Below, one piece after another: positions 54,279 to 64,000 of a stretch of 64,000 bases of DNA. Below the pieces are notes generated by a model. That model did no database searches, was not told the DNA's origin, and saw only the letters and a list, made by a program, of their open reading frames with translations. The DNA comes from Klebsiella aerogenes KCTC 2190 (GTDB lineage Bacteria; Pseudomonadota; Gammaproteobacteria; Enterobacterales; Enterobacteriaceae): contig NC_015663.1 in assembly GCF_000215745.1 (NCBI RefSeq), positions 62,001-126,000 of the forward strand, read 5' to 3'. The position numbers and the translations under genes were made by a program. The stretch's first letter is position 1; each line of letters begins with the position of its first letter.

Positions 54279-55565
54279 TTATTTCGCTTCTTCGCTATCC
54301 GCGGCGTCCAGCACCACTTCTTCCGGACGCAGAACGCTGATCAGTTTAAAGATCAGGCTCAGACAGATACCGACGATCGTCGCCAGCGCCATGCCTTTCA
54401 GCTCCGCCGCGCCAATATGCACCTTCGCGCCGCTCACGCCGATAATCAGAATAACTGAGGTCAGAATCAGGTTCTGCGCTTTGCTGTAATCGACTTTTGA
54501 TTCGATCAGCACGCGGATACCGGATGCGCCGATCACCCCGTACAGCAGCAGAGAAACGCCGCCCATCACCGGTACCGGGATAATCTGAATCGCCGCCGCC
54601 AGCTTGCCGACGCAGGAGAGCAGAATCGCAATAATCGCCGCGCCGCCAATAACCCAGGTACTGTATACGCGGGTAATCGCCATCACGCCGATATTTTCAC
54701 CATAGGTGGTGTTTGGCGTTGAGCCAAAGAAACCGGAGACAATCGTCGACAGCCCGTTGGCGAACATCGAGCGGTGCAGACCCGGATCGCGGATCAGATC
54801 GCGTTTAACGATATTGGCAGTCACCACCAGGTGCCCCACGTGCTCGGCGATCACCACCAGCGCGGCAGGCAAAATAGTGAAAATGGCAAACCACTCAAAG
54901 CGCGGGGTGTAGAAGGTCGGCAGTGCAAACCAGTGCGCTTCGGCGATAGGCGTCGTATCGACCACACCCATCACGAAGGAGAGCGCATAGCCTACCAGCA
55001 CGCCGATAAGAATCGGGATAATCGCCAGGAAGCCGCGGAACAGTACGGAACCAAAAACCGTCACCGCCAGCGTCACCATCGAAATAATAATGGTTTTGCT
55101 GTCGGGCGATTGGCCGTCAGCCGGCAGCAGCCCGGCCATGTTCGCCGCCACACCCGCCAGTTCCAGACCGATAACCGCCACGATGGCGCCCATCGCCGCC
55201 GGCGGGAACATCACATCCAGCCAGCCGGTACCGGCTTTTTTGACAATAAAGGAGACGATGCAGAACAGGACGCCGCACATAATGAAACCGCCGAGCGCTA
55301 CTTCATAACCCAGCGGCAACAGCAGCAGCACCGGGGAGATAAAGGCGAAGCTCGACCCCAGATAGGCCGGAATTTTGCCTTTACAGATAAGGAGGTACAA
55401 CAGCGTACCGATGCCGTTAAACAGCAGTACGGTAGCCGGGTTAATGTGGAACAGGATAGGCACCAGAACCGTTGCGCCAAACATGGCGAACAGATGTTGC
55501 AAACTAAGCGGGATTGTCTGTAAAAGCGGCGGTCTTTCACTCACCCCGATTGCACGGCGCGTCAT
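54279..55565 (-). CDS. uraA: Uracil:proton symporter UraA
   Basis: A 428-residue nucleobase-cation symporter-2 family transporter with 14 TM segments. Its landmark segments are TPNTTYGENIGVMAITRVYS (residues about 285-305) and the Glu in VIAEHVGHL that binds uracil. It imports uracil for salvage by Upp, the gene just upstream in the same operon; a terminator-like hairpin lies between them. Confidence 0.97.
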   Translation of the reverse strand: MTRRAIGVSERPPLLQTIPLSLQHLFAMFGATVLVPILFHINPATVLLFNGIGTLLYLLICKGKIPAYLGSSFAFISPVLLLLPLGYEVALGGFIMCGVLFCIVSFIVKKAGTGWLDVMFPPAAMGAIVAVIGLELAGVAANMAGLLPADGQSPDSKTIIISMVTLAVTVFGSVLFRGFLAIIPILIGVLVGYALSFVMGVVDTTPIAEAHWFALPTFYTPRFEWFAIFTILPAALVVIAEHVGHLVVTANIVKRDLIRDPGLHRSMFANGLSTIVSGFFGSTPNTTYGENIGVMAITRVYSTWVIGGAAIIAILLSCVGKLAAAIQIIPVPVMGGVSLLLYGVIGASGIRVLIESKVDYSKAQNLILTSVILIIGVSGAKVHIGAAELKGMALATIVGICLSLIFKLISVLRPEEVVLDAADSEEAK

Positions 55566-55612
55566 AATGTTATCCTCTGAGAGTCGTTTGTTATTTGTTG
55601 TGGGCGTGATTT

Positions 55613-55651
55613 ATTCAAAAAAAAGCCGACTCTCAAAGTCGGCTTTTTATC
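55613..55651 (-). terminator. Attenuator/terminator between upp and uraA
   Basis: An AAAAGCCGACT / AGTCGGCTTTT stem with a TTTGAG-type loop, flanked by T-runs on both strands, sits in the 96-bp upp-uraA gap. It should reduce uraA expression relative to upp. Confidence 0.85.
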
Positions 55652-55661
55652 ACTTCATCAT

Positions 55662-56288
55662 TTATTTGGTACCGAAAATCTTATCGCCGGCATCGCCGAG
55701 GCCTGGAATAATGTATCCGTGCTCATTGAGGCCCTGGTCGACGGACGCGGTGTACAGCTCGACGTCAGGATGCGCTTTCTCCAGCGCGGCAATGCCTTCC
55801 GGCGCCGCCACCAGCACCAGCACCTTAATGCTCGAGCAGCCCGCTTTTTTCAGCAGGTCGATAGTTGCGATCATCGAACCGCCAGTTGCCAGCATCGGGT
55901 CAACCACCAGCGCCATACGCTCGTCAATGTTAGAAACCAGCTTCTGGAAGTAAGGAACCGGCTCCAGCGTTTCTTCATCACGGTAGATACCAACCACGCT
56001 GATACGCGCGCTCGGCACGTGCTCCAGCACGCCTTCCATCATCCCCAGACCGGCACGCAGGATAGGCACTACGGTAATTTTCTTACCTTTGATCTGCTCA
56101 ACTTCGACCGGACCGTTCCAGCCTTCGATAGTGACACGCTCGGTAGCGAGATCGGCGGTTGCTTCGTAGGTCAGTAAGCTACCAACCTCTGAGGCGAGTT
56201 CACGGAAGCGTTTAGTACTGATGTCATGCTCACGCATCAGGCCCAGCTTGTGTTTGACGAGTGGATGTTTCACTTCCACGATCTTCAT
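55662..56288 (-). CDS. upp: Uracil phosphoribosyltransferase
   Basis: A 208-residue enzyme forming UMP from uracil and PRPP. It has the PRPP-binding [13 protein letters not shown] motif and a C-terminal uracil-binding [11 protein letters not shown]. The ATG at 56288 follows a GGAGAAAGAGA leader; a 32-codon longer frame is rejected. The promoter has a long T-tract at the transcription start. Confidence 0.98.
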   Translation of the reverse strand: MKIVEVKHPLVKHKLGLMREHDISTKRFRELASEVGSLLTYEATADLATERVTIEGWNGPVEVEQIKGKKITVVPILRAGLGMMEGVLEHVPSARISVVGIYRDEETLEPVPYFQKLVSNIDERMALVVDPMLATGGSMIATIDLLKKAGCSSIKVLVLVAAPEGIAALEKAHPDVELYTASVDQGLNEHGYIIPGLGDAGDKIFGTK

Positions 56289-56315
56289 TCTCTTTCTCCT
56301 CTGAGGGGCAGCCAC

Positions 56316-56336
56316 AAAAAAAATCGCGGGATTATA
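56316..56336 (-). promoter_or_regulatory. upp promoter -10 and T8 initial transcribed tract
   Basis: On the minus strand a perfect TATAAT (56331-56336) is followed after 5-6 bases by GATTTTTTTTG (A at 56324, T8 at 56316-56323). The same arrangement in E. coli upp permits UTP-dependent reiterative transcription, which lowers expression when UTP is high. The -35 is weak. Confidence 0.8.
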
Positions 56337-56423
56337 CCGCTTTTTGCGGATTGCGCCATACCCATCTTGCTTGACGTATATCAAACAAAGTGATTTATGG
56401 ATTGTTACACATTATAAAACAAA

Positions 56424-56456
56424 CAAAAAAAGCCGGAGGTTCCCCTTCGGCCTTTA
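56424..56456 (-). terminator. Terminator of the phospho-beta-glucosidase gene
   Basis: AGCCGGAGG-TTCC-CCTTCGGCCT stem; the minus strand ends in seven Ts. It lies 29 bp after the GH1 stop. Confidence 0.9.
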
Positions 56457-56484
56457 TCTTTGACAAGGCTATGCTAGTTGGCGA

Positions 56485-57924
<1,440 letters not shown>

Positions 57925-57930
57925 CTATAG

Positions 57931-59840
<1,910 letters not shown>

Positions 59841-59893
59841 GTTCGACCTGCCCCGGAGCAATCGCCGGGGCACCTTCCTCTCTTATTTCCTCG

Positions 59894-61234
59894 CTAATTA
59901 TCGCCGTTTTCCAGACATAGCGCGTTAGGGTTCCAGGCTGCCGGTAATGGTATCGGGCGCTGATAATCAAATTCGCGCAGTGTCAGACCCGCTACGCCGT
60001 TGGCGTACAGTACCGGCAAACCGCCGGGATAAGGCTCGACACCCCAAACTCGGCCGCTTTGCGGATTCAAACACCAGGCGTTATCAATCCCCATCCCGGT
60101 CGGCGACATCGGATTGCACGGCGGGCGGATATCATAAAGCCCCTGCTCCGCTGCCAGGTTCAGCTTCTGGGTGAGCTGCACGCCGTCAAACAGAATGCGC
60201 CGGATCTGACCTGGCGTTTCACTATGCAGGTTTATCGCGCCTTCGCACTCGCCAACCAGCCCGCGGAACTGGATCTGTGAGATTTCGCCGGGTTCAATCG
60301 CCGGATCGCGACGGCGCGCGGAAAGGAAAACAGGGTCCGCCTCGCCCCAATGACAGGCCGGCGCGCTCACGCAATCAAAAGCAATGCTGCTAAAAATCAT
60401 CCGCCGTAGCCGCCCGCCGTCGCGGGATATCAGGCCAATGCCGCGATTGGAGTCAAAGATAGTGCAGTTACTCACCAGCACATCTTCAATATCCTGCCAG
60501 GTTTCAGTACCGATTTTAAAGGCGCAGCTTTTCGAGCGCAGCGTGCAGTTAACGATGGTTACCTGACGCAACGGTCGCTGGATGCGCTCAGGTTTATCGG
60601 TGGTCTTCAGACAGATGGCATCATCCGCCGCGCTGAAATAGCTATTGGCGATATGGACCTGCTGGCAGCTGTCGATATCCAGCGCATCGGTATTGGCCAT
60701 CGTCAAATCATTGTCGACGGTAACGCCGTCAACCACCACGCCCGCGCAGGAGACCAGATGGATTGTCCACATCGGGGCATGCCGTACGGTGATATTCTCC
60801 AGCCGGACGCGACGGCAATTTTCCAGCAAAATGATCCGCGGACGCGCCGCGGCTGGCGTGCGGTAACCCATGGCGTCAACGCCACGGGAAAACCAGCCAT
60901 CAGCGCTGCCGTAAATCTCGCCGCCTCCGCAGATAGTAATATTCTGCGCATCCACAGCATACAGAAAGGCCCGATCTGAAGATTCCGCCCGGCTCAGCGC
61001 CGTCGCCTGAGCAAAGTCATCATAGTTTTCGCTAACGATAAGCTCGGCGCCCGGCGACAGCCACAAACAGGTGTTCGAGCCTATCCGTAAACCGCCGAGC
61101 GCGTACCTGCCGCAATCAACCACCAACCGGCCGCCGCCCGCCTGCGCCAGTTCGTCCAGCGCCTGTTGAAAGAGTTCAGTATCAGGCGTCACGCCATCCG
61201 CATGGGGATGGCGCTGCGAAAGATAAATGTTCAT
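59894..61234 (-). CDS. Glycoside hydrolase family 28 (polygalacturonase-like), cytoplasmic
   Basis: A 446-residue right-handed beta-helix protein. The GH28 motifs NTD (181-183, in ANTDALDIDS) and the paired acids DD (204-205, in SAADDAICLKT) are present. The usual GHG is replaced by SCAFKIGTE (237-244), and the RIK motif by NRGIGL. No signal peptide is visible, so it likely works on imported oligouronides in the cytoplasm, releasing galacturonate from rhamnogalacturonan or polygalacturonan fragments. It is divergent from a GPH transporter and GH105 gene. The ATG at 61234 has only a weak Shine-Dalgarno. Confidence 0.88.
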   Translation of the reverse strand: MNIYLSQRHPHADGVTPDTELFQQALDELAQAGGGRLVVDCGRYALGGLRIGSNTCLWLSPGAELIVSENYDDFAQATALSRAESSDRAFLYAVDAQNITICGGGEIYGSADGWFSRGVDAMGYRTPAAARPRIILLENCRRVRLENITVRHAPMWTIHLVSCAGVVVDGVTVDNDLTMANTDALDIDSCQQVHIANSYFSAADDAICLKTTDKPERIQRPLRQVTIVNCTLRSKSCAFKIGTETWQDIEDVLVSNCTIFDSNRGIGLISRDGGRLRRMIFSSIAFDCVSAPACHWGEADPVFLSARRRDPAIEPGEISQIQFRGLVGECEGAINLHSETPGQIRRILFDGVQLTQKLNLAAEQGLYDIRPPCNPMSPTGMGIDNAWCLNPQSGRVWGVEPYPGGLPVLYANGVAGLTLREFDYQRPIPLPAAWNPNALCLENGDN

Positions 61235-61595
61235 AGCATGTCCAGGAAATCAACGTGGGGACTATCTCACCATCTCTCTCACCCTCAGCGTAGGGTCGAA
61301 ATCGCTACCGCGGAAATATCTGCGTACCCTTTCACATTCGCCGTCACGCTCAGGGGCAAAACGTGAGATTACGCGCAAAATTTGCCTGCGGAAAAAATGA
61401 AAACAGGGCCGTTATCACAGTAAACGCCCTCTCAAACCGCTGCATATGTGAGCAGTATCACGGGATTTATTTCATTTTGTCGCCATTTGGCATGCTGCTC
61501 GCAGAACGGTACGAAAAACCGACTGTCGGGATTCTCGCCACCCCTCCCCCTCTTTTACTGTGCAACCTCGCATTCCTTACCAAAGAGATACGCTC
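61235..61595. other. Divergent control region of the pectin-fragment locus
   Basis: 361 bp without a supported gene, between divergent GH28 and the transporter. It holds a strong CRP site (61447-61462) and AT-rich strings AAAAAATGAAAA (61391-61402) and ATTTATTTCATTTT (61465-61478). These resemble KdgR half-boxes, but no complete KdgR palindrome is visible. Confidence 0.55.
61447..61462 (+). promoter_or_regulatory. CRP site in the pectin-locus control region
   Basis: TGTGA-GCAGTA-TCACG matches 9 of 10 core bases of the CRP consensus, 134 bp before the transporter start. It predicts cAMP-CRP activation of the locus. Confidence 0.8.
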
Positions 61596-63107
61596 ATGAC
61601 GAGGACAGTGACCCCGCAACGAGAAGTCAAAACCCGCAACATCCTCTGCTGGGGGATGGGCGATATTTTCGGCAGCGGCGCGATGACCATCACCGGCCTG
61701 TGGCTGCTCTACTTTTATATTGAAGTCGCCGGGCTCTCGCCCGCCGCCGCGGCCTCTATTTTCGCTATCGCCAAGATTTGGGACGGCATCACGGACCCGG
61801 TGATGGGCTACATTACCGACAACATTCGCACCCGTTGGGGGCGGAGACGGATCTTCTTTATTCTCGGCGCGCCGTTATCGCTCTGTTTCGCCCTGATGTG
61901 GATAAGTGGTTTTGGCTACGCCTGGTACCTTGGTACCTATCTACTATTCAGCACCGTCTTCACCCTGCTGATGGTGCCTTACGATACGCTGCCTGCAGAG
62001 ATGACCACCCGCTATGATTTGCGCTCGAAAATGTCCGGCGCGCGAATGCTATTCGCTCAGGCGACAGCCTTTCTCGCGGCGCTGATCCCCGGGCAAATCA
62101 TGGCCCACGTCGCCGATAAATCGCAGGCGTTTCTCTATATCGGCATTATCTTCGCCCTGCTTTTTGCCTTGCCGTGGATCTTCGTCTGGCGCGGTACCTG
62201 GGAGCGCGAGCATCTCCCACCACCGCAGACGCAGCAAGGTTTAGGCAAAACGCTACGTTCGCTGTATAGGGAAATGGCCTCGACCTTCCGTCTGCGGACC
62301 TTCCGTATTCATATCATGATGTATGTCGGCGGCGCGGTGGCGTTGGATATTTTCGGCTCGCTGTTTATGCACTATATGACCTACGTGCTACGTGTCGGCA
62401 CCTCGCTGGCTTCGCAGGCCATGAGTCTGATGACGCTGTTTCAGTTCTTCGCGATCCCTTTATTTACCTGGCTTTGCATCCGTGTCGGCAACGGCAACGC
62501 CTATAAGGTCGCCATCGCGCTGATCCTCTGCGCACTACTGTGGTTCAGCCAATTGACCGCTTCTTTCAGCCATCTTTCCTGGCTGCTACTCGGCGGCGCA
62601 ATCGTGATGGGCATCGCCCGCGGCGGCACCTATCTTATCCCATGGAATGTCTACAATTTTCTGCCCGATATCGATGAAGCTTATACCGGCGTGCGGCGTG
62701 AAGGGATCTACGCGGGGGTAATGATGCTGACGCGCAAATTCTCCCAGGCGCTGGCGCTGTTTATCGTCGGCCTGGCGCTGGAAGCCTTTGGATTCACCAA
62801 AGGCGCCGAAACGCAGAATACCGCCGCGCTGAATGGTATCTGGTGGGTATTCCTCGTTGGCCCCGGCCTGCTGGCCTTACTGGCAATGTATGGCGCGTTT
62901 CGTTTTCGCTTGAGCCAGCCGCGACATCAAATCCTGATTAGCGAACTGGAGCGTCTGCGCGCCGGTGGTCATCCACAGGATGCCAGCCCGCAGACCCGCG
63001 AAACTATCGAGCTACTGACCGGCCATCCTCATCGCAACGATCGCTGGCAACACGCCGCCGTTTCTTCTCAAGGAAATCACTATGTCGCAGAAAAACAACC
63101 GTCCTGA
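61596..63107 (+). CDS. GPH-family sugar/oligouronide transporter (RhiT-like)
   Basis: A 503-residue major-facilitator protein of the glycoside-pentoside-hexuronide:cation symporter family. Signature regions are AKIWDGITDPVMGYITDNIRTRWGRRR (in parts, residues about 60-85) and PYDTLPAEMT, with about 12 TM segments. The ATG at 61596 is preferred to an upstream GTG. The GH105 gene overlaps its end by 26 bp, as in rhiT-rhiN of plant-pathogenic enterics. That makes rhamnogalacturonides the likely substrate; TogT-like oligogalacturonate transport is the alternative. Confidence 0.88.
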   Translation: MTRTVTPQREVKTRNILCWGMGDIFGSGAMTITGLWLLYFYIEVAGLSPAAAASIFAIAKIWDGITDPVMGYITDNIRTRWGRRRIFFILGAPLSLCFALMWISGFGYAWYLGTYLLFSTVFTLLMVPYDTLPAEMTTRYDLRSKMSGARMLFAQATAFLAALIPGQIMAHVADKSQAFLYIGIIFALLFALPWIFVWRGTWEREHLPPPQTQQGLGKTLRSLYREMASTFRLRTFRIHIMMYVGGAVALDIFGSLFMHYMTYVLRVGTSLASQAMSLMTLFQFFAIPLFTWLCIRVGNGNAYKVAIALILCALLWFSQLTASFSHLSWLLLGGAIVMGIARGGTYLIPWNVYNFLPDIDEAYTGVRREGIYAGVMMLTRKFSQALALFIVGLALEAFGFTKGAETQNTAALNGIWWVFLVGPGLLALLAMYGAFRFRLSQPRHQILISELERLRAGGHPQDASPQTRETIELLTGHPHRNDRWQHAAVSSQGNHYVAEKQPS

Positions 63108-64000
63108 ATTACAATCACTCATCGAAGCGCTAATCGGCAACTTAACCGCGATTACCGATGATAGCGGCGAGTATTTGCAGCGGCTGGCAGATGGCCGGGT
63201 GGTTGACACCAAAGGTTGGGACGGTTGGGAGTGGACGCATGGCATCGCCCTGTTTGGCCTGTTTCGCTACCAGCAACTGACAGGATCGCTTCGGGCTCGT
63301 GAACTTATCGACGGCTGGTTTAGCGCCCGTTTCGCCGAGGGTACGCCGGAGAAAAACATCAACACCGCTTGTCCGTTTTTAACCCTGGCGCTGTGCTATC
63401 AACAGACGCCGCGCAGCGACTGGCGCGCCTATCTGGAAAGCTGGGGAGATGCGATATATCGCCAGATGCCGCGTACCGAAGAGGGCTGCCTGCAACACGT
63501 CACCTATGAGAATCCCCATCATCAACAAATTTGGGACGATACGCTCATGATGGCGGTACTGCCGCTGGCGATGCTCGGCAAGATGTTTGATAAACCGCGC
63601 TGGGTAGAAGAGGCGAAATTTCAGTTTTTGCAGCACCTGCACTATTTAAGCGACCACCAAAGCGGCCTGTGGTTTCACGGCTGGCATTTCGACGGCAGAC
63701 ACCATTTCGCCGGCGCGCTGTGGGCCCGCGGCAATAGCTGGATAACGCTGGCGATACCGGAACTGCTGGAGATGCTTGAGCTCGACGAGCATGACGCCTT
63801 TTACCGCCAGTTGCAAAATACTCTGCAAATTCAGGTCAGCGCCCTTGCCCGCTGCCAGGCCGAAAACGGCCTATGGCCGACGCTGCTTAACGACCCGGAT
63901 AGTTATCTGGAAGCCTCTGCGACGGCGGGCTTTGCCGCGGGTATTTTCAAGGCGGTGCGCCTCGGCTACCTCGACGATGCGTTTCTGCCGGTCGCCGGGA
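63082..64000 (+). CDS. GH105 unsaturated rhamnogalacturonyl hydrolase (RhiN/YteR-like), 3' end beyond window
   Basis: 306 residues are visible of an expected 360-380; no stop occurs before the window end. It is an (alpha/alpha)6-barrel enzyme removing the unsaturated uronic residue from lyase products. GH105 features are GWDGWEWTHG (46-54), the catalytic-site WDDTLMMA with Asp152-Asp153, and FHGWHFDG with ALWARGNSW. The ATG at 63082 follows AAGGA (63070-63074) and overlaps the transporter gene by 26 bp. No signal peptide, so it acts in the cytoplasm. Confidence 0.9.
   Translation, partial: MSQKNNRPELQSLIEALIGNLTAITDDSGEYLQRLADGRVVDTKGWDGWEWTHGIALFGLFRYQQLTGSLRARELIDGWFSARFAEGTPEKNINTACPFLTLALCYQQTPRSDWRAYLESWGDAIYRQMPRTEEGCLQHVTYENPHHQQIWDDTLMMAVLPLAMLGKMFDKPRWVEEAKFQFLQHLHYLSDHQSGLWFHGWHFDGRHHFAGALWARGNSWITLAIPELLEMLELDEHDAFYRQLQNTLQIQVSALARCQAENGLWPTLLNDPDSYLEASATAGFAAGIFKAVRLGYLDDAFLPVAG

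Noticed and set aside
54774..55523. 249-codon open frame antisense to uraA
   Set aside because: The product is a low-complexity His/Gln/Arg-rich string, as expected from reading a transporter gene backwards.
61391..61480. KdgR operators for the pectin locus
   Set aside because: Only half-boxes (AATGAAA-like and TTTCATTTT) are present, not a full palindrome, so no operator was called.

Overview
The window is a chromosomal segment of an enteric gammaproteobacterium, most likely Klebsiella or Raoultella (K. oxytoca-like). Nearly every gene has a close E. coli/Salmonella counterpart in the same relative order (valU-lysV, yfeRH, ligA-zipA, cysZ-cysK, ptsHI-crr, pdxK, cysMAWTP, maeB, talA-tktB, acrD, dapE, dapA-bamC-purC, bcp, bepA, hda-uraA-upp, purMN). 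The coding DNA is moderately GC-rich, and there is a Salmonella-type pdxK/ptsJ/yfeJ block plus pectin and beta-glucoside genes. The species is an inference; no search was run.

Layout. 1-900: a promoter with a GC-rich discriminator, three identical tRNA-Val(TAC) genes and one tRNA-Lys(TTT), followed by a repeat that duplicates the tRNA-Lys 3' end and its terminator. 0.9-5 kb: a CPA1-type antiporter, then divergent yfeR/yfeH. 5-13.5 kb: ypeB-ligA-zipA, cysZ, cysK and the PTS operon ptsH-ptsI-crr. As written, ptsI carries a 1-nt deletion in an A-run at its 3' end. 13.5-16.7 kb: vitamin B6 salvage (pdxK, divergent ptsJ repressor) and yfeJ. 16.7-21.6 kb: the sulfate/thiosulfate assimilation cluster cysM, cysA, cysW, cysT, cysP. 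21.8-29 kb: yfeX, yfeY, yfeZ, ypeA, amiA-hemF, maeB. 28.9-35.6 kb: talA-tktB, ypfG, nudK, aegA. 36-39 kb: the efflux pump acrD with a BaeR-like box. 39-49 kb: ypfM, yffB-dapE-ypfN, ypfH-tmcA-ypfJ, dapA-bamC-purC, gcvR-bcp. 49-56 kb: perM, bepA-yfgD, an Rpn-family nuclease gene, hda-uraA-upp. 56-59.8 kb: a phospho-beta-glucosidase gene inserted between upp and purMN. 59.9-64 kb: an accessory pectin-fragment locus (GH28, a GPH-family transporter, and a GH105 enzyme cut by the window end).

How the genes work together. CysZ, CysPTWA, CysK and CysM cover sulfate/thiosulfate entry and cysteine synthesis. PtsH/PtsI/Crr energise sugar uptake and would support phospho-glucoside formation for the GH1 enzyme. 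TalA/TktB, MaeB and DapE/DapA are central metabolism. BamC, BepA and YfeY belong to envelope assembly and stress. Upp/UraA and PurC/PurM/PurN are nucleotide genes with recognisable PurR boxes and a T-tract start at upp. Blocks found here in E. coli (xapAB, ucpA-murQP, eut, narQ, hyf) are absent.

Points worth most attention: the ptsI reading-frame break, the CTG start needed for Hda's clamp-binding motif, the tRNA-derived repeat, a human-telomere-type G-quadruplex string beside yfeX, the two-operator/CRP architecture of the phospho-beta-glucosidase gene, and the atypical cytoplasmic GH28 of the pectin locus.
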